This document shows positions 14,030 to 26,893 of a DNA stretch of 64,000 nt, in pieces. A program made the position numbers and the translations under genes. The first letter of the stretch is position 1. Every line of letters starts with the position of its first letter. The notes under the pieces were generated by a model. The model searched no databases, was not told where the DNA came from, and saw only the letters and a list, made by a program, of their open reading frames with translations. The stretch is taken from the NCBI GenBank assembly GCA_023053545.1, contig JAKZAN010000004.1, positions 6,882,001 to 6,946,000 of the forward strand, read 5' to 3'. The DNA comes from Lepidurus packardi. Its lineage: Eukaryota > Arthropoda > Branchiopoda > Notostraca > Triopsidae.

Positions 14030-14862
14030 AAAGACAATTTTTTGCGACTCTGCACCGACGTTTAACTCCGAAGAACATTATTTTGAAAAGGGAAAAGAAA
14101 AAAAAAACATTTAAAGACACGAACGTAAGAGGCAGAAGAGTCTTAGCAGGTATTTGCGTCTGGCCACAGGGTACTACACAACATTAAACGTCGACTTGGA
14201 AGGATAAAAGAAAGGAAGGATAGAGCCAATCACCGAGTGATTCTCTAATAAGACTAAATAATAATCATAATGGGATCTTCAGTTCTTTGACTAGTTATCC
14301 AAAATTTGGAGGGAAAAAGAGATGGAGTGGCCTTTTTGCTGCTCCCAAAAAAAATCTTTTTCGACAGTCAATCAATACTCTTTTCTCCTGCCGAAAAGCA
14401 GAGCTCGTCCGCCATGCAAAATTCTGTGTACTCTTTTTGTTTGTCATTATTATTATTATTTTTCGTTTTAAAATGAAACTTACAACCACTCCCCGTTTCG
14501 CGCAATTCTGTATTCTTATTCCGGAATTGATATACTCTTTAACTCGCATTGGGAGTGACGGACGGAAGCCAGGATGGGATTGTGTGTTGCTGTGAGTGTC
14601 TTAAGTGCTGTTTTTTTAGTCATTCACTATGTGATACGGCCTAAATCGGGGTATGTATTGGACCGGAGATGTGTAAACGGACATGATCTGCGATGCAATT
14701 GTTTTGGAGGAAATAAGGAAGCAGGATTCCTTTGCCAATTGCTTGGCAATCGTGTGGAAAAACAAGTTTTTGAGAAGCACAAGTTATGTCCAGAATTCGA
14801 CGCCCCTTTTCAAAAAACTTGATAGAAATAATGAGGCATATTGTACATACGTAAAAGGGTGC

Positions 14863-14895
<33 letters not shown>

Positions 14896-15533
14896 ATGTG
14901 CTACGCCATGAAAAACTTATTAGTTAAACAGTGAACAAAATGCTTTTTTTTGCGGAAAAACAAATAAGTGCGCACCATGGAACAATTGTATAAATGAAAT
15001 GGTTTTTATGGAATGATGTGTTTCTGCAGCGCCTATATAATGCTCGAGAAATGCCATATATACAGGGAAATCCATTATGTATTTCTTTTCTTTCAACATT
15101 CTTTGCAAGTTTGGCTTTCTTTCTACTCTTGGGCGATCCCTTTTAAAACAACTCCCCTTCCCCAAAAGAAAGAATTAGATCAGTGGATTTTACTTTCTTT
15201 CAGGGAGGATTTTTTTAGCTTTATTCTGGTAGTTAAGCTAATCTTTTTTGGCAACGTATATTCTTACAGGGTCTTTTTATTAACTCAGTAGTAGCAGTGA
15301 AAAAAACGTTTTGAGTTTTAAAATAATCTTGCCATTGCCAGTTGGTCATTGAGCGTTGGACGAAACCGAAACCGGAAGCAAAGCATTTCTTTTGAAGGGT
15401 AGGAGTGGACATTTATTGCTGCCCAGTAAAGAATCAGGCCCAAGACACACCACAAAGCGTAATGAATGGCTGGCAATGTTTCTTCATTTTTTTATCATTC
15501 CTTGGAATGCTGAAAAACTTTCTTTCCCCAGCT
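14030..15533. other. Intergenic: teneurin 3' UTR and downstream region of the DIP-like gene
   Basis: About 1.5 kb between two convergent genes. It contains a pure T run of about 29 bases (14865-14893), several shorter A/T runs, and only short ORFs that resemble no family I know. The 3' UTRs of both genes must lie here, but I did not fix polyadenylation sites. Confidence 0.6.
14865..14893. repeat. Poly-T run
   Basis: About 29 consecutive T downstream of teneurin. On the minus strand it would be a poly-A tail-like run, but no retroposed gene body is recognisable next to it. Confidence 0.8.
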
Positions 15534-18500
15534 TTAAATGACGCAGAGAACAGTTTGAAAAACCAGTCCAATGGTAATCAACAGTCCAGTATAGTCTACG
15601 CGTCCCGCCAGGTGGAGTATTTCCGCGCCATTTTTACCATTAGTAGCACTGGTGCGATGAACAGGGACTGAGGTCGTCCATGGCCGCCAACTTTTCTCCA
15701 CGGTTGAAGTATCTAACGGGGGGAAAAGAAGATCAGAAATCCAAATTCTGCATAACTTTTGACCTTTTCAATACAAATAAGAGTCCCCCGCCCCAATTAT
15801 TGGTTGAAAAATCCCTTGGAAAATTGGGTATTCTGGGTACTTACCCAGTTTCTTTGTAGTCTTGTCCGCCAAAGTTATATAATGTTCGTTGGCTAAGGGT
15901 AGTCGGGTCACTGCAGGTATTTCTACTCGAGACAACAGTTGAACTGGTGAATTTTTTTTCACTTGAGTAAAGAGAACAAAAATGTACTTACCGTAAAGAC
16001 GAATTCGGCCGTCTGCCTCGCCTAAGGAGTTCCGAACTACGCATCTGTAGCTCTGGAAGTCTTGCGGTGTAATATTGCGAATACGCAACGCCATGGAGAC
16101 TTTGTAGTCGCCTTCAGCAGTAGTAATGACATACTTGTCGTCTTTTTATTGTGACGCATACCAACCGGGGTAAAGAGACGAAGAAGGGAAGAAGGGGAAG
16201 CCCAAAAAAGAAGAGCAAATGGTAACGTTAGGCATTTCCAATTGTTTTCTTGGTTATGTTTATGTATATACTAGAACTGAGCATTTCGTCGCGCTCGTTT
16301 TTCCAGTAGGTAATTGGACGAGGATACGCTTCGGTATGGCACACCTATTGAAAGATCGTTTTTCTTAAATTACTTTTCTTTTACAAGTTGGCTGTTTTGC
16401 AAATCCAGTGCAAAACAAGAGAAGGCTGTTATTTGTATACGTACCAGAGTGACCTCCTGGCCCACAGTCGTTCCTTCCAATTGATGCGGAATCCAAAGCA
16501 TTGGCGGAACTGCAAAAGCAAATAGGGAGCAGCGATCGAGAGAAGAGACAGATAAGAAGCAGAGAAAATTTCGCCGTTTGAGTGAGAGATAAAAAAGCTG
16601 AAATGGAAAACTTGCAAAAGACGACTCTTATTTACATTGAACTCCCAAGCTGATACGTTTGCTGACTGAAGGCGGTACACCATTGGAAGCGATGCATAAA
16701 TAAGCACCCATGGATGTCCGGGAAACGCGAGGTAAGTACAGAGTTTCACCGTCCACTGAGTTCACTAGAAGTTTCGTTAGTCGCTTTGCATTTTCTTTAC
16801 ATTTTTTTTACATTTTATTTTATTTTTGTTTCTATTTTGTAGGAGTTTTTTGTACCTCGTTGGTGGTGTCCATGGCCGATATCGTCTCCGTCTTCGCGCC
16901 TCCATATGATGTGTGGTGTGGGGTGTCCTTTGGCTTTGCAAGTCAACGTCACATTGTTACTCTCCCGAACGATCATATCCGTGCTTGTTTCAGAATCAAC
17001 GATATCTGGCGGCACTGGGAGTGAAAAGAAACCCCCAAAAAGACAAGTGTGTGACCGCGCAAATGTTTCTTTATAATCAATTTATCGAACGCAAAAAGAA
17101 AAAATGGTGGGACAATCTATACGTGAGTGGAGCTATACTCGAAAAAAAGAAGGTTGGGAGATTTTGTCAAATACATATGTGTTGAGGAGGAAGAATTGAA
17201 AGTCAAATAGCCACTAGTAACAAAAATCGCATGTTGAGGTTTGACGGATTCGTGTAGTCTATATTATCCTAAGATATGATGCATTTTGTTCCAGATTTCT
17301 CTAGAACAAAAATATTGGCTTGCGAACGTTTAGTCATGAAGCTCATAATGGTCATGAAGCTCATTCATGACGTCACAGCGATGTCATGACGTGGCTTTAC
17401 TGCAGCTTGTTACCATGGTTACTATTGACTTCTGTTCTTGAAACCCTTAAACAAAGCTCTGTGAATTTTGAAAGTCTGTAATTTCAGACAGCCACGTGAC
17501 CCTATTTTTTCGTAAATTATTTCCTTAAATAAGTTGTAAATAGCTTAACTGCAGTTCTCCCGTGTGGTGAAAATAAGCATATAATAAGGAACTAGATTGT
17601 TGTTTATTGGTGGCTATTATTCCCCTTTGTGTTGACTTACCGACAACCTCCAAATAGGCTTGATGGTACCGCATAGGGTCTGTGTTGATTTGACACATAT
17701 ACCACCCACGATCGGATTCCTGTACATTAGCAATCTTGAGCTCCCAGCGCCGTCCACCCGCGTGAGTTAAAGAAATGCGATAATTCCGTGTGATGACTTT
17801 ATTATGGATGGTCAATATCGAATGACTCTCCACGCGTACCCAAGCCACCTAAATTCCCCACAAAGCACATGTGAAGGAAAAAAAAGAGAGAAAATGAAAA
17901 TGAGAGTTTTTTGGGGGGATAAAATCTCTCTCTCTTTCTGTTCCTTCGAACTCTACTTTTATATGCAAGGCTTTAGGAAAACCAAGTGCCAAAAGGGCCG
18001 TTGGAAGTCATTAGCCTATCGCAGCGAGCAAAAGAATGGTTCCAAGCTGGAATTGGGCCTCTTTTGCTATAACGCATACTAATCGGAGACGTGAGGTCTT
18101 CGTGCCGAGCTGTTACGTGTTTAGGAGGGTTTCCAAAAATCCTAGAAAAGAATAACCCCCAACCTCCCTGAAAAGGGGAAAAAATAGTACGCCAGGAAAA
18201 GTTCCCTTTCCGCCACGCCGCCATGCACGTACCGGGGCAGAACGCGAACAGCAGTACATATACCTACCCTCTAGGGCGCGTTTTAGGTTCCTCCTCCCCC
18301 CTTCCCAACCGTCCGTCGAGGAAGAAGCAATCCGTTGCTGCTACACAGTTTCTCGTTACTCTTCAACAGCATCTTTTGCTCCGCGCGCCTAAGAAAACTT
18401 CCCCATCGTGCTTTTGTGCACGCTTGAAGCAACGTATAGCTCCCTCTGGACAATGCGCTTGATTCTTCCAAGTGCAACTTAAGAGAAAAGACCATTTCCT

Positions 18501-21500
18501 AACTGCCCGCAAAGAAGAGATATTCACTTTGTCAGAGTTTTCCTCGGCAAAAGTTAAGTAAACTAGCTGATCTTGACAAGGAAGAAAAAAACCTCCATAA
18601 CGTGAGGCAGCCGAGAGAGTAAACGAACACAAAAGAGCAAGAAAGAGTTAGAGAGCAATGGAGCGCGGCGCTACGCGGGTTAATATTGTTGTCCGTTGTC
18701 TAATGAAAAGCAATGGTCTTGAAACTGAAGCAAAAGGAGGGGCACAAAAGAAACGAGTAGAACATTTGCATAGTCTTTGTTTCTCCATTCCTGGTCGGTA
18801 ATCGGACTGTCAACGTGGCGGAAGGGACGGGGGTAACACATTAACGGGGGTTTCTAGCTTTCCCGGGAACCCGCGTTTTTGGATCTGGTGGAAGTCCCTG
18901 ACGGCGCATACTGATGAAATCCCAACTCAACCTCCATGACGAGTCCCTTCGGCTTCTTCTCTTTCAAAAATGCTCTTTATTTTCCCTTTATTCTTCTGTG
19001 ATTTTGTGGTGTTTCACTCCCACCAAACAAAACTTGCGCTTTTAATCTGAAATAAGACCCTTGTAAAAAAAAGGAAAATGTCCCTTTTTTGGGAAAAAGG
19101 GCCATTTAAGAACATCATACACAGGATACATGGCTTCTGCCGCATCGCTTCATGCAAAGCTGAACAAATGCCAGGATTTATTGAGGTTGAGGGCACATTA
19201 TGTACTCGAGACTTTTCTCGTTGTTTTTTATGTGCTTTTTACCTTGTATTTCATTAGGTGGTCGACGACACAAGGAAGAGTGGCTTCTCTTCCAACCGCT
19301 ACAGTGATGTTGGGAATGGGTTCCGCAAATCTGGGCAAGGCTATAGTCATAAAGAGTAAAAGTTGGAGATTAGCAAACTGTTTTTTAAGTTTCAGGTTTC
19401 GGGAGCAACTTTTAAACCTTGAGAGGAGATCTCCCCCCCCCCCCCCCCCTTCCCTTTTTACAGGTCTTACAAGTAAGGTAGTCTACTAGACTGTACATTT
19501 TTGGCGAGAAGGAAGAAGGGGAATATTACTTTAGCAGAAAAGCCAGGAAACAGCTCTGGGTTAATGAATAGCTCAGCTTGTCTACATTGTAAATTATAAT
19601 TTTGAAAGTCTTGTTTAGAAGCGTTTCGTGAAGCTATTTCTTTGGTAGTGCGTGTGCAGTTATGTAGCTGTCTATACAGTCCTGGCCAGTTATACAAGAG
19701 GTTACTTAAAATTGTTGCAGTTCGACACGGACGAGTATGCTTGATGGAATTTCGAGGGGGAAGAACTTTCGCGTGGCGTTTTGGGTGTTAATTTACCCTT
19801 TAAACTTTGGATACCGGGCAAAGCGGAGAAAGACGCTTCAAGACGAAGTATTGAACCCGTTATATAATCTGCTGCTTTAATTATTTTATCTCTCATAATA
19901 TCCCACATTAATCTTGGGCTGCTGGCTCTATTAACGTCAAACTTTACACAGAAAGTACTAGCTTTTGTTTCCTCTTGCGCCAGAGTTCGGCCTGACCTCG
20001 ACTAAATTTTTTTTAGTCTGTCATCTCAGAGCTATTTATAAAATGAAGCTTATGGTTGATTAGCTTGGTTATAAGGTGACGTCATAGCACGCGTTTAAGA
20101 AGCTCAAGTATGATTTCGCTCGTCAAGTCCTAATATAATTTATCATGTCAACTTCTTGGCCAGCGTAAAGCAAAAATAAACGAGGAAGAAAGTAGGATCA
20201 GGTTATAAGGAAAAGTTCTTCGGGGAAGTGTTTCGTTTCTCGGATTCCTATTTGCTGCAGTTAAAGTATTTTTGCTTAAAAAACCCAAGTGGCAACTCAG
20301 GTTGACAGGATCCCTCCGAAAAAGAAGAGAAAAAAGCTTGTAAAAGCTTTAATGACTTAGTATTTATCTCTTTAGTTTCGGGGTCATGGTGTTGCGCCTT
20401 CAGTACGGGGAACCTTTTTAGGAGCTAAAGAGGCGTCAAACTGACTTCGCAACTTTGACACCTAACCGAGCGAGTTTCTTCGTCGCAATAACACGCTTTG
20501 TCGCTTCGCATTCTCACCATCTTTTGCCTGCCGTCCATGAAGCCCGCCTATACAAATGCGATCTCACACAGCTGCTTAGTCCTCTCAAAAAATGCGCTGG
20601 ATTTCTTTCCAGCTTTCTTCTCGCTGAACCGAATCACATGTTACTTTCAAATAGGTAACAGTAAAAATTGGCCTAAACTTACACGTTGCTAAAATGTACT
20701 TACCGTAAGGAGCAAAATGTGACTCTGTTGTTGGAACCGTTGGCGTTACTTTTGGCACAACGGTACTCCCATGTGCGGCTTGAGGACAGAAGTACGCGTT
20801 TTAAATCAGACCCGGAATAAGGAAAAAGGAGATGGAAAAAGTGGGCAGGAAGTTATGAGCACAGTACTCAAGAGTACAGCTTTATATCAAGATTTATTGT
20901 TCATTATTAAAGCTTGGATGATGATTGAAGGGGTTGTCGTTGTAGGTGATGTATTGGACCATGTTTTAAGACATCTAGTAGAAATATTACTTCTCCCCAA
21001 TGTCAAATCTAATTCTATTTCTCCGCGATGACCTCCCCTTCAATAATCAAATAGCGATTCGTGTTACCATGGTTAAAGGGATCCGAGCCTGACTCTTCCG
21101 TCACGATGAAGGCAGAGGACGTCTTTTTCAAGTAATGGCGAGCTGCTGCCAAGTTTGGTGTGATGATTATGAAAAACGAGTATACAAAAACAATATTTAA
21201 TTGCATTCCTAACCAGAGAACAGGGATAAAAAATAATACAAAGAAAATAAGGATCAGGGTTGAATTGGAATAATAATGGGAAAAATGACGTCCTTTGTTT
21301 ATTAGTCGAGTTAAAGAGGATGGGATGTTAAGAGTTAACTACAAAGGACTTGGTTGACTGCCAATTGCGCTGCTTATTCCCAAGATCAACCTGTTTTTGT
21401 GTGAAGTAAGTGTGAGAGTATATTTGTAATTCCTTTTGCTGAAAATTAGCTAGCAAGTGTTCATAAGGCCTTCCTGGAGAACAAAAAGTAGACCTGGCCA

Positions 21501-24024
21501 TTTACATTTCGGTATGAAGCGTGAAATGAAGCTGTATTTATTATGTTATGTTCAGCGTTTTATTTTCGAGGTAGTATGATGGGAAGACGGAAGACAGAAA
21601 GAGAGAGAGAAGCTATACGGCATGTGAGCTTTTAAAGTGATTCACTTCCAGTTTAGCAGGTGTGCACGAGCGCCCTGGTCTCATTACACTCAGTTCTATG
21701 ATCGTAACTAAAACTCCTTTGGTCGGTGGGGTTCATGTATCCCGCAAGTTGCAGAAATGGAACCTCATCCTAGAACCCATAAGTTTGAGGGCTGCTTTTG
21801 GGCTTTGCCAACGTGGTATGTAGTATATATGTATATATGCATGCGTGCAGCTGCAAGAAGTTGTTTTGCTATTATATACACCTTCTAAGTTCACTCAATG
21901 TTTCTTCTCCTGCTGCCACCTTATAAATTACATTTAATCGCATTAACTTTCGGTTGCAGGGATGGGGCATTAGCTGTGGTTTGTAATGCGTGATCTTCTG
22001 GTTCCCTGAAAGCACCATATGCTTCTATGCAGGAAATAGAGAGGAAAGTGAAGGGGAGAATCAGCACGAGGGAGACACAAAAGGACACTCGTAGTGTATA
22101 TTAACGGAGCAAACATTGCTTAGGCTTCGATGATGGTATTTAGGCCTAGCTTATTTGTTCATTATATTGGCCTTACCCTCCACCGAATCCAAACCGAAAG
22201 GTTCAAACCTCCCAAGCTTCACTGCTATAATGCTCGCATTATAAATCTGCGCATTACACACCTTAAAAGGACAAGCTTGTATGTGTTACTCTACTACTCG
22301 AGAGGAGCCCCACAAAAAGAATAATAATGCTTCCTGTAGACAAGGGGGTGGTTTCCCTGTCCCGAAAGAAACCTTAGCAATTGTCTCCACGCCCTTCTCG
22401 CCCTTTTTTTCCCAATCCTTCGCAGGAATCGGCAATCATCCACACCTTTTTGATGTTACCGTAGAAAAAAAATGATTTGTCCACCCTTTTAAAAACAACA
22501 ATAAAGCAAACCAGATTTGATTCTTACAAGAAATTTACTTATTTTATTTCACAAAAATAAAAATCTGAATGATGATCCTGGCTAGGGTCTTCTTATGCAA
22601 AGTCATTACATATAGTCACGTCTTTTCAGCCTTACTTTTTTCTCTTTAGTCTTTTTTAGGAGAAAGAGAGTAGACTTTATGGTGACCGATATGATTTCTA
22701 TGTTTAAAAGTTCGGGTTTTGCTTGCCTGGCTCTTAGCTCATGCACTGGTTGGTACGATAACCTTTTCTCGTATACATCCTATATTGTATGAGAAAAGGA
22801 GACCAGCACGACGAGTGTGAGACTGGTGAGAGTTTATAAGGGTTTGATATACACCCCAGCATCGTCTTATTGTGCCAGGGTAATATTCCAATTTTTTTTA
22901 TATGGGTTTTCCTGTCATATTTTTCAGCTTTGTTTTTTCTTGCCCCGTTTTCTCTTGCAGCTTTGGGTCCCCGCGAGCTTGTGGTTGTGCCCGTAGCTTG
23001 TGTACCGTCAGGGGCCGTCAATGAGATGGTGGGACGTAAAGGATGCTGTAACCCGTATATCTCTCATTGTGGTACGATGAAGACTCCTTATAGCAGGCGA
23101 GAAGGAGCATGTGGGATAAAAATGGACAAAAAAAGAGCACATACAATCCTACACTGGGGAACAAAAAAAAAACGAAAAAGGTATAAAAACTACTACTGGG
23201 TGGTGGGTGATGTAAAAAAAAGCAATTTGCGTTTCTTCTCCTCCTCCTCATTTTCGTTTTGTTGCAGCGCAAAAGGTTGTGGAAGTTGTTGTTTTCTATA
23301 TACTTCATCGCATACACCCCTCCGTATTCTCGGCAAACTCGCGGCACACATTAGCACCGGTAATCACACGGACCTCATTTAATTCTGAGGATGCTTAGAC
23401 TGCGGATCCCGTGCAACGGATTGCTTCCTACAAATCATCCTCAACGACCACTTTATGTCCTTTTGCCGGTAACAAGAAAATCCGACACGTAGTGCCGGGC
23501 TTCCCCGACACGAATGTACGAGTTAAAACGAAATGAGAGTAGGCAAACCCCACGACCAAAAACGGGTGTTTGTGTGATGTGCGTAGGTTCAGTGCTTCAA
23601 TTTCATGAGTTAAACGCCTCACCATTCACCCCTTTCTCTTTCCTCATGCAAACCCCGCAGCCGTGTAAATTTATATTTTACATCTCGTCACTTGTGACAG
23701 GAAGTAAGCTTGCAAACAACCTAGAAGGGGGTGTTTTCGCATCCCATGCAATAGAAAAGCCGGAACTAATGGTTACTTTTCTTGTTATTTCTAACGCCCT
23801 GGCAGGTGGTGAGTATATACATGTGGATGCTTAGCAATGCAGAAATAAGGCGACCAGCAACCAACAATAGGACTAAACACGCGAGTAGGCGGGATGGAAT
23901 GGTTATTGGATGAAAAGAAAGGGATTATCTGGGATTCGGGGATGGGAAATTCCGGAATACCACCTTGCGATAAGCTGAAGAAGAGAGCCCACAGAAAACA
24001 GATGCCAATACCAGGCAATTTCAT
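15534..24024 (-). CDS. Three-Ig GPI-anchored cell-surface protein, DIP/lachesin (IgLON-like) family
   Basis: DIPs are neuronal recognition proteins that bind Dpr partners. Exons in transcript order: 24024-23964, 20778-20704, 19340-19243, 17848-17641, 17014-16856, 16764-16636, 16509-16445, 16344-16272, 16141-15992, 15712-15534; phases agree and give 398 residues. The start (MKLPGIGICFLWALFFSLSQ) is a signal peptide, followed by a short Thr/Pro/Val-rich exon. Ig1 has FAEPIPNITVAVGREATLPC, VAWVRVESHSILTIHNKVIT and DRGWYMCQINTDPM; Ig2 has VTLTCKAKGHPTP, IIWRRED and MGAYLCIASNGVPPSVSKRI; Ig3 has VCHTEAYPRPITYW and DFQSYRCVVRNSLGEADG. The last exon ends in a hydrophobic segment (LLITIGLVFQTVLCVI) and stop, as in GPI-anchor signals. 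The first donor (gtggta) is weak, so the join of exons 1 and 2 is less certain than the Ig part. Confidence 0.9.
17365..17545. repeat. Dispersed intronic repeat, copy C
   Basis: Between the Ig1 and Ig2 exons of the DIP-like gene. It has TGACGTCA (17368-17375), a second ATGACGT, GTTACCATGGTTA (17409-17421), TTAAACAAAGC, then AGCCACGTGACCCTATTTT (from 17489). Order and spacing follow copy A most closely. A further partial match (GTGACGTCATAGC) lies near 20078. Confidence 0.5.
17849..23963 (-). other. Long introns of the DIP-like gene
   Basis: The first three introns (23963-20779, 20703-19341, 19242-17849) make up most of this gene. They contain a C17 run (19433-19449) and A/T-rich sequence. 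Open frames here, such as 18223-18462 and 22870-23382 on plus, are low-complexity or unrecognised and I do not call them genes. Confidence 0.6.
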
Positions 24025-26893
24025 GTTGTCACATCACTTTGGTAAGCTCTGTTTTCACTACACATAATGCACTTCTAAAAAAGTTTTGTTGATTAGTTCA
24101 AAATCCAAGCGGGGATCCCTCCCTTTGTGGCTAAAAAAGGGACGGGGCTTATACTTATGGTTTGTGTGGCTACGAAGGGAAAAAAGCCTGGATCTTAAAC
24201 ACGACGACGACTTGCCTCGTGGAGTTTTGGTTGGGCTCGCCCGTACGGGAAAACGTGGACAAGAACACGGAAAGAAGACGGAGGAATTTGTATGAACGCT
24301 CTCGACTCTCGGAATGTCGACCACCGACTGAGCTTTGCGTTCGCTTCCTGCTCGGCTCCATGTCTTCTTGCATGGCTGTTATACTGTACTAAACCTGCAA
24401 CTTATGCGTTTAGATTCGGTTGCTCAGGAATCTCGCACGTTGCTCCGTGTTTTGGAAAAAGCGGACCCCGTTTTTAAGGCGTAAAAAGAAAATTTCAATG
24501 TCCTTCACTCCCCACTTTTGTCTTTTTCTTATCCCAGACGCAGAAGCGTAACAAGATATGAAGGCATAAAAGTGTCGGAGAAAAAATTGTCAATTAAACC
24601 CCGTTTTTTTCCCGTGTATGTTTTTTTAAGCGAGATAGATTTTCGTCGCCTACCAACACCGTTGCTTTTGGTTTGCTGTTTTGAGGTTATCAAACGAAAG
24701 AGGGTATTAATGCCAGAAGCAAGTGGGGTTTGTTAGCGGGGACAACGAAAAAGAAAATGCGTCACCTGAGCTATTGTACCAGTTTATAATTAGTTGTCCC
24801 TTTTTTGTAAGTGTGTCTTTTTCTGGCATTTTTGTCTAAAGTAGTAGGATCTTCATAGGGAGGGGGGAGAGGAATAAGAGGGCAAAGTTGGTAATCAGGG
24901 GCAGTTATTTCAATTCATGGAGCAAGTGATTGTGCAAAGGGTGGCGAAGGATGAAAGCAAAAAGCAAGCGTGACCCCGGTTCATATTGCCACAATGAGAC
25001 CTGTATAGGGAGTAAGCAATCCCAAAGTAGCAAAGTTACTCCGCTGCTACTGTTGCGTTCGCCGGAGGTCGAGATTTTTGTGGTTCCCTGGTGGATCTAA
25101 ACCTCTTGTTCTTGAGCAAAGGCGTCTCACCAGGATTTCCCCGGTGTCCATTTCACACTGACCGCACTCACCCATGACAAACACTTTCTTTCGCTTGGAT
25201 CCGTACGTCCTGACTGAACATTTCTGTGGACTAACTAACCGAGAGCAGAAAATTCTCTGTGACCTTTTTGTTTATAATCATTCCTTTGCGTTTTTTTTTT
25301 ACTCAATTTTTCTTTTTTTTTTTTTATATAAGCTTTAACTTCCCTACAGACCTTCCCAAGAAAACAAACCGAAGAACTGATTAAAGCGGAAGGTTTGCTT
25401 CTCGTGGGGGATATAAATGTGTCGCCGAGCAGGTGGAAAGGCATCGATGATATTTCTACCTGGCGTTCCCCACGCAACACCGCACCTGAGACAATATTAC
25501 TGCCGCCATACGACACAGTGTCAACCTGTATATACCTTTTTCCTGCCTTTGCCAGGTTTGGCTCGGAGTATTTCCACAAATTCTTATAGCGTAAGTGTGC
25601 TATGGGGTAGTAGTACCTGTATTAGAGGAAGCTAGTTGAGTTGTAGTGAGAAGTTCTGTAATTCTGTGAGCAGTTATTAGCAGCCTTTAGTATTCAAAGT
25701 GCGTGGGTACACACTCGAATGCATGTATTCCTTATTCATAAGGAGGGCACAGATTTGGTAGGATTCCTTTTAGGCGTAAGGTAATGTTTACAAATATAAT
25801 CCCTGCGCAGAGTAACATATTATCCTTGGGTGTTGACGAAAATAGCAGTGAATGTATTTTTCAAACTTATTTTCCATTTTGCTTTCTTTCAGGAAAAAGA
25901 AATTGAAAACATGGGTAACTATGGTGACACTTATTATCCAGGTGTGCAAGGTGTTCTCTATATGAATGCAGTATCACACGGACAAGTAAGAGAGTGAAAC
26001 CTTTTGGGTTTGTTCATGATGGATGGTGTTGTACTTGAGATTTCTGCAGAGAGAGGCATTGCTGCCGCACGTGGGATGGAAACCTGACAGCTGGGGCGAC
26101 GTTTCTTACGCTTTACGAAGTGAAAGATGACGCTCTTTTACACCACAATTAATTTCCGGGAGGTGGATGTGGAACCGTTTTAGAAAACATGCGACCATTC
26201 AAATCCGGGTATAGGGAACAATATATGGGGTGTTTGGGGGGAAAGCGAAAAAGAGAAGGTAAAAATACCAAAGTAAGTGAAATAGATGGTTTGGAAATAA
26301 TGCTTTATTGAATTTTCTCTAGGATTAGGAACCGTACTTCAAGTGTGCATAGTGTTAAAGCTTCCCGTCGGATTTATGAGGTGCGATGTCCAATAGTTTG
26401 GCTCCGCCCCTCGTGATCCGTTAGCTTTTTACAAAGAATTATATCTTTAAGTTGGGGAAGCGCATATTAAGGCTAGAGGCAAGAATAAGGGCTGGGACTC
26501 TTCCAAGTTGACCTAAGAAAGAGGGCAATTTGCATATAAAGCAGCTCAGCGAAGTATACGATGATGTATGTGATTTGTATCGGACTGAGCTTATTGTGAG
26601 GGCCACTTTGCATGCACCGGGGCGCAAATGAAAGGATGTGGACATGATTCTGCATAATCGTAGCATTAATTAGCCTTTGACTGCAATATGTAGTGGCTTT
26701 TTGAGGTTCAAGAGGACAATCGTTTTTCAATAAACTGCAAATCGTAAAAAAATAAAAGTCGAAAAGTTTAATTTCTTTTGGTGCGAGAAAACGGTAACTT
26801 TCTCCATCTAGTGAACGGCAAACTAGTTACTTGCTTGATTTAATTTCCCTCGTGTTGCGCCGCGTGTCCGTTTGACATTTGTTTTGGTCCGTC
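24025..26893. other. Intergenic between divergent DIP-like and CCDC134 genes
   Basis: About 2.9 kb that should hold the promoters and 5' UTRs of the minus-strand DIP-like gene and the plus-strand CCDC134 gene. I see no recognisable coding exon, RNA gene or transposon. A minus-strand donor-like site (catgg|gtgagt) near 25170 could end an untranslated first exon of the DIP-like gene, but nothing else supports it. Confidence 0.5.

Noticed and set aside
15981..20715. Seventeen identical bases around two donors of the DIP-like gene (near 15982 and 20697)
   Set aside because: The shared string is a near-consensus donor plus A/T-rich flank; such identity between two strong donors is weak evidence of exon duplication.
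20704..20830. Minus-strand frame reading WEYRCAKSNANGSNNRVTF, like the end of an Ig domain, at the small second exon of the DIP-like gene
   Set aside because: It needs phase 2 on exit and has no cysteine-bearing first half of an Ig upstream. The other frame (Thr/Pro/Val-rich) keeps phase 1 from the signal-peptide exon to Ig1 with good splice sites.
22870..23382. 170-codon plus-strand ORF in a DIP-like gene intron
   Set aside because: Low-complexity, Phe/Ser/Cys-rich translation of A/T-rich sequence; no domain or splice support.
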